A DNA stretch of 20,200 bases from Thermohalobaculum sp035513135 (GTDB lineage Bacteria > Pseudomonadota > Alphaproteobacteria > Rhodobacterales > Rhodobacteraceae), in the NCBI GenBank assembly GCA_035513135.1, contig DATKCQ010000066.1, forward strand, positions 1 to 20,200, in the 5' to 3' direction. A program made the translations under genes and the position numbers. Shown here one piece after another: positions 1 to 8,116 of this stretch. A model generated the notes under the pieces. That model saw only the letters and a list, made by a program, of their open reading frames with translations. It did not search any database and was not told where the DNA came from. Numbering within the stretch: position 1 is the first letter of the stretch; each line of letters opens with the position of its first letter.

Positions 1-2
1 AT

Positions 3-242
3 TCAGACCTACTTATACCACCTCAAGGTCGCTCTGTTATCAAGGTTGCTGATTACTATACAGACTACGACACGATCAAATACTGCGGTACGACATCTGG
101 GAAATATGCCGATTATGCGTTTCATCCGATGAACGTTTATCATTTGAAGGTTTCCATCTTTTGCGAGGATGGAAAGCCATATGACTTTCTAATGCAGCTT
201 AAAATGGCTGGCCATTGGGAGCGCATTCCTTGGACGCCATAG
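3..242 (+). CDS. C-terminal end of an unknown protein (5' end outside the window)
   Basis: An open frame enters from the left edge and runs 79 codons to a TAG at 240-242. The peptide includes the stretch VIKVADYYTDYDTIKYC and ends in HWERIPWTP. It is rich in Tyr, Asp, Lys and Phe and poor in Ala and Arg, unlike every other gene here. The other two forward frames hit stops early in this stretch, which favours this frame. Base composition is clearly more AT-rich than the rest of the window, with codons such as tta, aaa, tat and ttt. I do not recognise the family. It lies next to a transposase remnant, so I infer horizontally acquired cargo. There is no signal peptide or membrane segment in the visible part. 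Confidence 0.5.
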   Translation, partial: SDLLIPPQGRSVIKVADYYTDYDTIKYCGTTSGKYADYAFHPMNVYHLKVSIFCEDGKPYDFLMQLKMAGHWERIPWTP

Positions 243-276
243 CGAGCGGTAGCAACTGTCTTTCACTTTCACGGCG

Positions 277-392
277 TCATGCGCGGCGGTAGTCGGTCTG
301 GTCGCGGAACATGGTGTTGAGGATGGTGAGGGCTTTCGCGCGCAGGCGGTGATGGCGAGCTTGACGGGCTTTCCGGCGGCCTCGAGCGAGCC
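277..392 (-). pseudogene. Frameshifted C-terminal remnant of an IS110-like transposase
   Basis: Read on the minus strand from 392, one frame gives SLEAAGKPVKLAITACARK. After a one-base shift the next frame gives ALTILNTMFRDQTDYRRA and a TGA at 277-279. Together these resemble the C-terminus of IS110/IS116/IS902 transposases (pattern: AAGKP.K.A..A..RK...ILN.M.RD). The shift falls at a run of alternating G and C followed by AAA (around 325-340), consistent with a one-base insertion. The N-terminal and catalytic parts are absent: homology stops where the REPIN begins at 393. It is therefore a dead fragment. The family call rests on memory of the conserved C-terminal motif and was not searched. 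Confidence 0.6.
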
Positions 393-470
393 GTAGGGTG
401 CGCATTCATGCGCACCACTCCGTCATCGCCACGGTGCGCATGCATCGGTGCGCATGAATGCGCACCCTAC
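393..470. repeat. REPIN-like element: two REP-type palindromes in inverted orientation
   Basis: The 24 bases at 393-416 are the exact reverse complement of 447-470, separated by 30 bases. Each arm is itself a near-palindrome (GTGCGCAT-TC-ATGCGCAC, mismatched only at the centre) flanked by GTAGG or CCTAC. A further GGTGCGCATGCATC copy lies at 433-446. Paired REP sequences of this kind form REPINs, which are usually mobilised by RAYT transposases. No RAYT gene is visible in the window. Transcribed from either strand it would fold into a long hairpin. Confidence 0.75.
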
Positions 471-655
471 CCGCCGTCCACGCGGGCGTCTTTCGGGACT
501 CCATTGCAATCAATGCCTTGAGCCCGTGTCCACGCGTGGACACCCCTCCGGGCGGGGCATCCCGGCCGACCGCCTGGCGCATTCCGGCTTCGCCGGATGG
601 TCGGGGAACCCACCCGGCATCCGGCAACCGCCTGGGCCGTGCACACAAGGAGGGC
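471..655. other. Non-coding stretch with small palindromes downstream of the DUF2207 gene
   Basis: I see no credible gene here. It contains a perfect 18-bp palindrome at 526-543 (GTGTCCACGCGTGGACAC) and a short hairpin TCCGGC-TTC-GCCGGA at 583-597. The hairpin lies 60-75 bases past the stop of the leftward DUF2207 gene and might contribute to termination, but there is no T-tract on either side. Together with 243-392 and the REPIN this makes a 413-base gene-free interval. Confidence 0.5.
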
Positions 656-2602
656 TCACCAGCCGCTGCCGCCGCCTCCGCCGCTGCCGCCGCCCGAGGA
701 GCCGCCGCCGCCCGAGCCGCCCGAGCCGCGCGAGGGCGGGGTCGAGGTCGAGGCCACGGCGTGGCTGAAATCGCGCTCCATGGCGCCGATGTCGAAGCGG
801 CCGCTGCCGTGATACCAGGTCGGCGTGGCGGAGGCCGAGAGCACGTCGGCGAACTTGGCCGACCACTGGTGCGCGAGGCCGAGGCCCACGGCGTAGGGCA
901 GCAGCCGCTCGAACAGCTCGGGCGTGCGCTCGGGCGGGTTGAGGATGTCGAGCCGGTCCTCCTCGGCGGTGCGCATGTAGAGCTCGAAGCCGGCGATCCG
1001 GTCGATCAGCTTCTGGCCGGCCTTGGTCGGCGCCGCCATCAGGAAGTGGAACAGCGCCGCGATCACCCCGAAGGCGGCGCCCGCGGCGACGATGGCCGGG
1101 GTCAGCGTCTCGAGCAGGCCGGGCAGGTGCACGGCGAACGAGGCCTGGATGGCGACGATCGTCGCGAACATCAGGAACGGCAGCAGCTTCATCAGGCGCC
1201 GCAGCACCAGCCGGCTGCCGTGCAGCAGGTCCTGCACCTCGAACCACAGGAAGCCGGCGCTGTAGCTCGCCAGCCCGGCCAGCAGCGCCGGCACCGCCCA
1301 CTGGATCAGCGAGAGCATGTTCCAGCGCTCGACGAAGCCGAGCAGAAGCATGGTGGCGGCGATGCCGACGGCGATCCCGGCCGCGGTGTGGAGCGTGTTG
1401 CGCTGGAACGAGGCGCCGTAGTGCTCGTCCCACAGCTTCGATTTCAGCTCGGCCCGGGCCTTGTCCATGCGCTGGCCGTTGGTCTGGTCCGTGGTCAGGG
1501 TCAGGATCTCGCCGGTGGGGAAGAGCTGGCCGTAGGCGCTGGCCTCGCCGACGCTGAGCCCGCGGCCCGTCTGGCCCAGCGGCTCGATCTGGAACTCGCG
1601 GCTGCGAAACAGGCTCGAGGCGGGCTGGTCGAGGATGCGCACCGCGCCCTTCACCGCCATGCTGAGGATCGCCGCGGTGAGGCAGCGCGGGTCGAAGCCC
1701 TGGCGCTTGACGTAGCGCATCGCCGCGGGGCTGAGGCCGGCGGGCGGCTCGAACTGCGGGTAGATGGCGCCCGGCGGCGGGTCGCGCCCGACCCGCGACC
1801 AGAAGGAAAACAGCGCCAGCGCCCCGATCAGCGTGCCCGAGAGCGCGGCGAGCGGGCCGAGCCGGTAGCCGGCAAGGGTCATCGGCGGGTCGGTGTAGCC
1901 GTCGAGGCCGCGGGCGGCGTAGCGCACCGGCGGCACCTCGACGAGGCCCGGCGGCCAGCCGACCGCGACCGTGAAGCCCTCGCCGCGATCGAGCCGCGCC
2001 GTGGTGCGCGCCCGGTAGACCCCGTCCGCCGCGGCGAGCACCTCGAAGGCGTCGCCGCGCGCGCCGGGCCGCCCGGTATAGGCGGCGTGCTGCACGATCG
2101 GCGCATCGCCCGGAAGGCGGATCTCGACGCTGGCGGCGAGGATCGGGAAGGTCCACTGGTCGCCGGTGACGTTCCAGTAGAGCTCGTCGTAGCCGGCATG
2201 GGCGCGCAGCTGCCCCTCGGTGCGGTAGCGGATCTCGTAGACCTGCTCGGAGGGCACCGGCAGGAAGATGTCGGCCTGGCCGATGCGCAGCTTGGCATAG
2301 GCGCCGGCGCGCGTTTCGCTGGAGGGCTCGGCCTCGCCGTTGCGGCGCACCTCGAGCACGTCGAAGCTGGTGAGCGAGACCCGGCCGCCCGCCTCGCTGT
2401 GCTGCACGGGGAAGTCGCGGATGATGCCGCGCCTTATCTCGTTTCCCTCGGCGCTGACGCGGATCGTCTCGGTCACCTCCAGCGCGCCGTCGGGCAGCAC
2501 CTCGATGGTGACGTCGAAGCTGCGGATCTCCTCGGCCGCATCGGCCGTGCCGGCGAGCGCGAGCGCCGCGGCGACGGCCAGGGCGCGGAGCAGTGCCCTC
2601 AC
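656..2602 (-). CDS. DUF2207 domain-containing membrane protein with Gly/Ser-rich C-terminus
   Basis: A 648-residue protein. A signal peptide (about 1-22, ending GTADA) precedes a probable extracytoplasmic DUF2207 domain (about 25-240: RSFDVTIEVLPDGALEVTETI, then RRGIIRDFPV). Hydrophobic segments lie near 247-268, 405-424, 428-452, 473-493 and 502-524. The tail (about 625-648) is almost pure Gly/Ser and ends GSGW, a feature common in DUF2207 proteins. Function is unknown; members often pair with LemA. The start is a GTG at 2600-2602 that overlaps the lemA stop (GTGA), so translation is probably coupled. The family assignment is strong from the N-terminal motif and architecture; the biochemical role is unknown. 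Confidence 0.85.
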   Translation of the reverse strand: MRALLRALAVAAALALAGTADAAEEIRSFDVTIEVLPDGALEVTETIRVSAEGNEIRRGIIRDFPVQHSEAGGRVSLTSFDVLEVRRNGEAEPSSETRAGAYAKLRIGQADIFLPVPSEQVYEIRYRTEGQLRAHAGYDELYWNVTGDQWTFPILAASVEIRLPGDAPIVQHAAYTGRPGARGDAFEVLAAADGVYRARTTARLDRGEGFTVAVGWPPGLVEVPPVRYAARGLDGYTDPPMTLAGYRLGPLAALSGTLIGALALFSFWSRVGRDPPPGAIYPQFEPPAGLSPAAMRYVKRQGFDPRCLTAAILSMAVKGAVRILDQPASSLFRSREFQIEPLGQTGRGLSVGEASAYGQLFPTGEILTLTTDQTNGQRMDKARAELKSKLWDEHYGASFQRNTLHTAAGIAVGIAATMLLLGFVERWNMLSLIQWAVPALLAGLASYSAGFLWFEVQDLLHGSRLVLRRLMKLLPFLMFATIVAIQASFAVHLPGLLETLTPAIVAAGAAFGVIAALFHFLMAAPTKAGQKLIDRIAGFELYMRTAEEDRLDILNPPERTPELFERLLPYAVGLGLAHQWSAKFADVLSASATPTWYHGSGRFDIGAMERDFSHAVASTSTPPSRGSGGSGGGGSSGGGSGGGGGSGW

Positions 2603-3162
2603 GAGCCGAATTCGACCCTGGGCAGCTCGCGGCTGTGCGGATCCTCGATCTCGAAGTAGTCCGCCCGTTCGAAGCGGAACTGCGAGGCCACGATGTTGCT
2701 GGGGAACACCTCGACCTGGGTGTTGAGGCGGCGCACCGCGCCGTTGTAGTAGCGCCGCGCCTTCTGGATGTCGTCCTCGATTTCGGCGAGCTGGGTCTGC
2801 AGCTGGCGGAAGTTGTCGTCGGCCTTCAGGTCGGGATAGGCCTCGGCCACCGCGAAGAGCTGGCGCAGCGCGGCGGTGAGCATGTTCTCGGCCTTGCCGG
2901 TCTCCTCGACGCCGCGGGCCGAGGTGGCCGCGGCGCGGGCCCGCGTGACCTCCTCGAGCACGCCCTTCTCGTGGGTGGCGTAGCCCTTGACGGTCTCGAC
3001 CAGGTTGGGGATCAGGTCGGCGCGGCGCTTGAGCTGCACGTCGATGCCGCTCCAGCCCTCCTCGACCATGTTGCGCGAGGTGACCAGGCGGTTGTAGAGC
3101 CAGACCCCGACGAGCGGCACCAGCACCGCCGCCGCCAGCACGATGTAGAGGATCGTCGACAT
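2599..3162 (-). CDS. lemA: LemA family protein
   Basis: A 187-residue protein with one N-terminal membrane segment (STILYIVLAAAVLVPLVGVW, 2-21), then a helical cytoplasmic or periplasmic domain carrying the LemA hallmark: WSGIDVQLKRRADLIPNLVE followed by TVKGYATHEKGVLEEVT. The frame is open further upstream, but I chose the ATG at 3160-3162. It is preceded by a purine-rich GGAAGGGGCGGGGG and puts the membrane segment at the N-terminus, as usual for LemA. It is the first gene of a two-gene operon with the DUF2207 gene (4-base overlap). LemA's molecular function is not settled. The pairing with a DUF2207 protein suggests a shared envelope role, which is inference. Confidence 0.9.
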   Translation of the reverse strand: MSTILYIVLAAAVLVPLVGVWLYNRLVTSRNMVEEGWSGIDVQLKRRADLIPNLVETVKGYATHEKGVLEEVTRARAAATSARGVEETGKAENMLTAALRQLFAVAEAYPDLKADDNFRQLQTQLAEIEDDIQKARRYYNGAVRRLNTQVEVFPSNIVASQFRFERADYFEIEDPHSRELPRVEFGS

Positions 3163-3296
3163 GCCCCCGCCCCTTCCGTTGCCTGGCGCAAGACTATGCG
3201 CAGAGGCCCGATTGCGCCAGAATTTTTCGCCGCTTGCCGCGCGACCGGCGGTTTTCGGGTGGAGCCGGGGCGGTTGGCCAATGTTTGCATGACCAT

Positions 3297-3326
3297 TTGC
3301 ACGACCCGGCCGGGTGACGGTATGGT
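3297..3326 (+). promoter_or_regulatory. Candidate sigma-70 promoter for the dienelactone hydrolase gene
   Basis: TTGCAC (3297-3302) and TATGGT (3321-3326) are separated by 18 bases, each matching 4 of 6 consensus positions. They lie about 65 bases before the ATG at 3390, in the 227-base divergent gap between lemA and this gene. I could not pick an equally clear lemA promoter on the other strand. Confidence 0.35.
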
Positions 3327-3389
3327 CCGCGTCGCGTCGCACGACGCCCCGCGGCGACGCGGTCCGGGAGGAAGCGAAGGAGAGCGGGC

Positions 3390-4217
3390 ATGTGCACCCT
3401 CGATGGTTGTGGGCAGCATCGCGCGATGCCGCCGATCGCGGTTTCGGAGGCGGACCGGCGGGCGTTCCTGGCGGGGCTGGCGTCCCTGCCGCTGGCGACG
3501 GTGCTGGCCTGGCCCGAGCTGGCCCGGGCGCAGGCCGGGCGGCTCGAGCCGGTGGAGATCGCGGTCGCTGGCGGCGCGCCCGCGACCGGGGTGATCGGCC
3601 TTCCCGAGGCGCGGCCGGCGCCGGCGGTGCTCCTGATCCACGAGTGGTGGGGGCTGAACGACCAGATCAAGGCGGTGGCGGCCGAGCTGGCGGCGCAGGG
3701 CTACATCGCGCTCGCCATCGACCTCCATGGCGGCGAGGTCGCCAGCACGCCCGAGCAGGCGCGGGCGCTGACCGGGAGCGTCGATCCCGCGCAGGCCACG
3801 GCGCAGCTCGTCGCCGCCATCGGGCACCTGCGCGGGCACGCGGCCTCGAACGGCCGGGTCGGCACGCTCGGCTGGTGCTTCGGCGGCGCATGGTCGCTGA
3901 ACGCCTCGATCGCCGCGCCGGTCGATGCGACGGTGATCTACTACGGCCGGGTGAACCGCGACGCCGAAGATCTGGCGGCGCTGGCCGGCCCGGTGCTCGG
4001 GCATTTCGGCACCGAGGACCGCTCGATCGACGCGGCGATGGTCGACGGCTTCGAGCGGGCGATGCAGGAGGCGGGCAAGCGCGACCTGCTGACCGTGCAC
4101 TGGTACGAGGCCGACCACGCCTTCGCCAACCCGACCGGCGCGCGCTACGACGCCGAGGACGCCGCGCTGGCGTGGGAGCGCACGCTGGCGTTCTTCGCCG
4201 AGCACCTGCGCGGCTAA
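3390..4217 (+). CDS. Dienelactone hydrolase family protein, probable Tat substrate
   Basis: A 275-residue alpha/beta hydrolase. The family elements are visible: HEWWGLN with the structural Glu at 85, the nucleophile Cys163 in GWCFGG, a probable Asp210 in GTEDRS and His243 in ADHAF, giving the Cys-Asp-His triad typical of DLH. A twin-arginine motif (DRRAFLAG, Arg23-24), a hydrophobic stretch and ARAQA near 45-49 suggest Tat export with cleavage near residue 49. The extra N-terminus (MCTLDGCGQHRA) ahead of the Tat signal seems real because its ATG has a purine-rich upstream sequence (GGAAGCGAAGGAGAGCGG). The substrate is unknown; many such proteins are not in chlorocatechol pathways. It converges with the FAD oxidase gene (39-base gap). 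Confidence 0.88.
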   Translation: MCTLDGCGQHRAMPPIAVSEADRRAFLAGLASLPLATVLAWPELARAQAGRLEPVEIAVAGGAPATGVIGLPEARPAPAVLLIHEWWGLNDQIKAVAAELAAQGYIALAIDLHGGEVASTPEQARALTGSVDPAQATAQLVAAIGHLRGHAASNGRVGTLGWCFGGAWSLNASIAAPVDATVIYYGRVNRDAEDLAALAGPVLGHFGTEDRSIDAAMVDGFERAMQEAGKRDLLTVHWYEADHAFANPTGARYDAEDAALAWERTLAFFAEHLRG

Positions 4218-4240
4218 GGTCTCCGTCTTGGTCGAGGGCG

Positions 4241-4254
4241 CGGCGGGCCCGCCG
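4241..4254. terminator. GC palindrome between convergent genes, possible bidirectional terminator
   Basis: A perfect 14-bp palindrome, CGGCGGGCCCGCCG, sits in the 39-base gap between two convergent genes. Position fits a shared terminator, but there is no T-run on either strand and no loop, so this is weak. Confidence 0.25.
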
Positions 4255-4256
4255 GC

Positions 4257-5741
4257 TCACAGCCTGTCGGCGAACATCGCGCGGTAATGGCGATACCAGT
4301 CGCTCTGGAACACCTCGTCGGGGTCGTGCGCCCGCTTGAGCCGGAGGAACCGCGGCATCTGCGGGTAGCATGCCTCGATCGCGGCGCGCGTGGCGTGGCG
4401 GTGATAGGTCAGGTAGAAGCTGCCGCCGTGGCCGATCGCGCGGTCGATCAGCCTGCGGAACGCCGCCGCCGCGCGCTCCTGCCCGCCCGGCGTGTGCGCC
4501 ACGTGCAGGTTGAAGATGATGCAGGCGTAGGGCTCGGTCGCCCAGGCGAGGAAGCTCTCGTCGTCGCGCTCGATCAGGCGCACCGTGCCGTAGACCACCT
4601 GGGTGCCGTCATGCCGGAAGTCCCCGATGGCCTCGCGCATGAACGCGGCGAGCCGCGGCCGCGGCACGTAGATCTCGGTGATCGCCTCGGTGGCGGGGTG
4701 CGCTGCGCCCAGCCGCTGGTCGAGCGCGACGTGGTAGTCGTCTAGATAGAAGCTGAGCTGATGCGTGTCGGACCAGTAGATCTGCCCCGAGGTCGCCAGG
4801 TAGTGCCCGACATAGCGCTCGAAGGCGCGCGCCTTGTCGGCATGGGCGAGCAGGATCAGGTCCGTCCAGTCCTCCGGCGTCAGCTCCGTCTGGCCTTGCG
4901 GGATGGGGGTGGCCGGATCGACCGGACGGTAGCACGAGAGCACGCCCCGGCTAAGGAAGCCGTCGGAGCGCTCGTCGATGTCGTACTGGAAGTCGCCGTA
5001 GAGGAAGCCGTCGGCGATGCGGCGCTCGAACAGCGCCATCAGCTCGTCGATGGCCGCCACCTCGACCACCCGCTCGAGCTTGCGCCGCGGCGCCAGGCGG
5101 ATGCGCACCGAATGGACGATGCCGAAGAGGCCGTAGCCGCCGATGGCGAGCCGGAACAGTTCGGCGTTCTCCGTGCGGCTGCAGGTGCGCAGGGTGCCGT
5201 CGGCGCCGAGCAGGGTGAACGACTCGATGTCGGCCACGAAGGGTTTCATGGCCAGGCCGCGCCCGTGAGCGTTGGCCGCGAGCGCGCCGCCGATGGTCAG
5301 CCGGTCGGCGCCGGTCTGCTTCTGGGCGATGCCCCACTGGCGCCGCTCGCCTTCCTGCGCCGCGACGAGTTGCCCGATCAGGGCGGGCCACTGGATGCCG
5401 GCCTCGACCTCGAGGAGGCCCGCGTCGCGGTCGAAACCGAGCACCCGGTCGAGCCCGCGCATGTCGATCATCACGCCGCCCGAGACGAACTGCTGCCCGC
5501 CCATGGCGTGGCGCCCCCCGGCGACCGAGACCGCGTGACCCTCGCGGCGCGCGGCGGCGAGCGCCGCTTCAAGGCGCGCGAGGCTGTCGGGGGTCTCGAC
5601 CCGGCGCAGGCGCGTCGGGTTGAGCCGGGCGTGGACGTCGTTGACGAGCACCGCCCCCTCGGCGCGCGCCGCCCACGACCCCGGCAGAACGGCGAGAGCG
5701 GCAGCCGCCCCCACGAACGTGCGCCGCGTGACCCGCGCCAT
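4257..5741 (-). CDS. Tat-exported FAD-binding oxidase (VAO/PCMH type, aldonolactone-oxidase-like)
   Basis: A 494-residue protein. It starts with a Tat signal (VTRRTFVGAAAALAVLPGSW, residues 4-23). The FAD-binding PCMH domain follows (about 40-215: AVSVAGGRHAMGGQQF; LTIGGALAANAHGRG; GGYGLFGIV). His78 in GGRHAMGG is where relatives such as aldonolactone and alditol oxidases carry covalent 8-alpha-histidyl FAD, so covalent flavin is plausible. The C-terminal half ends in RAHDPDEVFQSDWY, similar to the ALO C-terminal motif. I chose the ATG at 5739-5741 because GGGGGGAGG lies just upstream and it places the twin arginines at the N-terminus; the frame extends 32 codons further up. Probable role: periplasmic oxidation of a sugar lactone or alcohol, substrate unknown. 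Confidence 0.82.
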   Translation of the reverse strand: MARVTRRTFVGAAAALAVLPGSWAARAEGAVLVNDVHARLNPTRLRRVETPDSLARLEAALAAARREGHAVSVAGGRHAMGGQQFVSGGVMIDMRGLDRVLGFDRDAGLLEVEAGIQWPALIGQLVAAQEGERRQWGIAQKQTGADRLTIGGALAANAHGRGLAMKPFVADIESFTLLGADGTLRTCSRTENAELFRLAIGGYGLFGIVHSVRIRLAPRRKLERVVEVAAIDELMALFERRIADGFLYGDFQYDIDERSDGFLSRGVLSCYRPVDPATPIPQGQTELTPEDWTDLILLAHADKARAFERYVGHYLATSGQIYWSDTHQLSFYLDDYHVALDQRLGAAHPATEAITEIYVPRPRLAAFMREAIGDFRHDGTQVVYGTVRLIERDDESFLAWATEPYACIIFNLHVAHTPGGQERAAAAFRRLIDRAIGHGGSFYLTYHRHATRAAIEACYPQMPRFLRLKRAHDPDEVFQSDWYRHYRAMFADRL

Positions 5742-5855
5742 GCCCGCCTCCCCCCGATGGCCGCCCGCTGGCCGCGTTCCGCGAACAGCCATACCGCAAT
5801 CGCCAAGCCTGCACGAGCCCTTCGCCCGCAAGCTCATGATCGCAGGGGGTCTGGC

Positions 5856-5930
<75 letters not shown>

Positions 5931-5967
5931 GCCGGGGGCCGCTCCAGGCTGCTGCGGCGCGGGGCGA

Positions 5968-5996
5968 CAGATAACCGATCAGCCCCCGAATGCAAA
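5968..5996 (-). promoter_or_regulatory. Candidate promoter of tRNA-Thr
   Basis: On the minus strand TTTGCA (5991-5996) and TATCTG (5968-5973) are 17 bases apart, about 38 bases before the tRNA 5' end, followed by a GC-rich discriminator (TCGCCCC) as usual for stable-RNA promoters. The -35 element is formed by the first unit of the adjacent tandem repeat. Matches to consensus are modest. Confidence 0.4.
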
Positions 5997-6036
5997 GGCC
6001 GAATGCAAGGCCAAATGCAGGGCCAGATGCAAGGCC
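5988..6036. repeat. 12-13 bp tandem repeat, four copies, upstream of tRNA-Thr
   Basis: Four degenerate units: GAATGCAAAGGCC, GAATGCAAGGCC, AAATGCAGGGCC, AGATGCAAGGCC. On the minus strand each has a TTGCAT- or CTGCAT-like core. The array lies in the 148-base gap between the tRNA (leftward) and the small gene before murA (rightward) and overlaps the likely tRNA -35 element. Confidence 0.75.
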
Positions 6037-6078
6037 AATCTGGACGGCGGGCGCGCGGGCCACTACATCGGGCGCAGC

Positions 6079-6282
6079 ATGGGCGACACGGGCGACAAGG
6101 GCGACAAGCCCGGCGCGCAAGGCCGTTCCAAGGCGGAGCGCCTGGCCGAGGCGCTGCGCCAGAACCTGCGCCGGCGCAAGGCGCAGGCGCGGGCCCGGGC
6201 GGGCGAGATTGCGGGGAACGCGGGGCGCACGGGGCGCACGGGGACCGCGGGCCGGACAACGACCGACAACGACAAGGGCTAG
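6079..6282 (+). CDS. Small basic protein encoded immediately upstream of murA
   Basis: A 67-residue protein. It has an acidic/Gly-rich start (MGDTGDKGDKPGAQGR), a basic amphipathic helix (KAERLAEALRQNLRRRKAQA, about 18-37, then RARAGE) and a Gly/Thr/Arg-rich tail. Short proteins with the pattern ERL.EAL..NL.RRKAQA.AR are, from memory, common just before murA in alphaproteobacteria; their function is unknown. The ATG at 6079 lacks a strong Shine-Dalgarno, so the start is uncertain. The stop is 18 bases before the murA ATG, which supports co-transcription. The GXX-like spacing at both ends is too short to be collagen. A longer overlapping frame beginning at 6003 is a murA shadow. Confidence 0.65.
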   Translation: MGDTGDKGDKPGAQGRSKAERLAEALRQNLRRRKAQARARAGEIAGNAGRTGRTGTAGRTTTDNDKG

Positions 6283-6300
6283 GGCGGCGAGGGGCGGACG

Positions 6301-7581
<1,281 letters not shown>

Positions 7582-7584
7582 GCG

Positions 7585-8067
7585 ATGACCGACGCGCGCT
7601 TCGAGGACGCCCCCTACTCCGACCGTCCGCTGAAGCTGCGCGCCGAGAGCGAGGACGACCTCGCGGTGATCTCGAGCCTGGTGCAGGACGCGGTCGGCAA
7701 GACCGCCGACATCCACTGGCTGGCGAAGAAGCACCGGGTGGTGCTGATGCTCAACCGCTTCCGCTGGGAGAACCACATCGGCGACCGCGCCGGCGCCCGC
7801 GCCTGCGAGCGGGTGCGCACGGCGCTGACGCTCGAGGCGGCGCTGCGCGTGCGCGCCCGCGGCCTCGACCCGCGCGACGGCGAGCAGGTATTCGAGCTGC
7901 TCGCCCTGCTGTTCCAGCCGCGCGACGGGCCCTCCGGCACGCTGATCCTGACCATGGCCGGCGGCGCGGAGCTCGCCGTCGAGGTCGAATGCCTCGAGCT
8001 GTCGCTCGCGGACCTGAGCCGCCCCTGGGCCGCCAGGGCCCGGACGGTGCCGGCGCACCAGGATTGA
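7585..8067 (+). CDS. DUF2948 family protein
   Basis: A 160-residue protein with no signal peptide or membrane segment. The N-terminal half (PLKLRAESEDDLAVISSLVQ; KHRVVLMLNRFRWE) matches what I recall of DUF2948, an alphaproteobacterial family of unknown function often found directly after murA. The start codon is 3 bases past the murA stop, with GGGAGA inside the murA end as its ribosome binding site, so it is very likely co-transcribed and possibly translationally coupled. The TGA stop at 8065-8067 is the first three bases of a 13-bp tandem repeat. Confidence 0.85.
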   Translation: MTDARFEDAPYSDRPLKLRAESEDDLAVISSLVQDAVGKTADIHWLAKKHRVVLMLNRFRWENHIGDRAGARACERVRTALTLEAALRVRARGLDPRDGEQVFELLALLFQPRDGPSGTLILTMAGGAELAVEVECLELSLADLSRPWAARARTVPAHQD

Positions 8068-8103
8068 CCCGGTGGGCTGACCCGGTGGGCTGACCCGGTG
8101 GGC
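8065..8103. repeat. 13-bp tandem repeat, three exact copies, starting at the DUF2948 stop codon
   Basis: TGACCCGGTGGGC occurs three times without mismatch at 8065-8077, 8078-8090 and 8091-8103. The first TGA is the gene's stop codon. Because 13 is 1 modulo 3, the three TGAs fall in three different reading frames. The repeat fills most of the 49-base gap to the convergent hydratase/dehydrogenase gene. Confidence 0.95.
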
Positions 8104-8116
8104 ATACCCTCGGGCC

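Noticed and set aside
458..2659. A 733-codon plus-strand open frame opposite the DUF2207 gene
   Set aside because: It is an antisense shadow caused by high GC. The minus strand has a clear signal peptide, family motifs, membrane segments and operon coupling; the plus frame has Arg/Gly/Ala-rich noise.
5988..6036. Possible CRISPR array at the 12-13 bp repeats
   Set aside because: The units are directly adjacent with no spacers, are far too short and degenerate, and no cas genes are present.
6079..6282. Collagen-like GXX repeat protein
   Set aside because: The Gly spacing covers only a few irregular triplets at each end, and the centre is a basic helix without the pattern.
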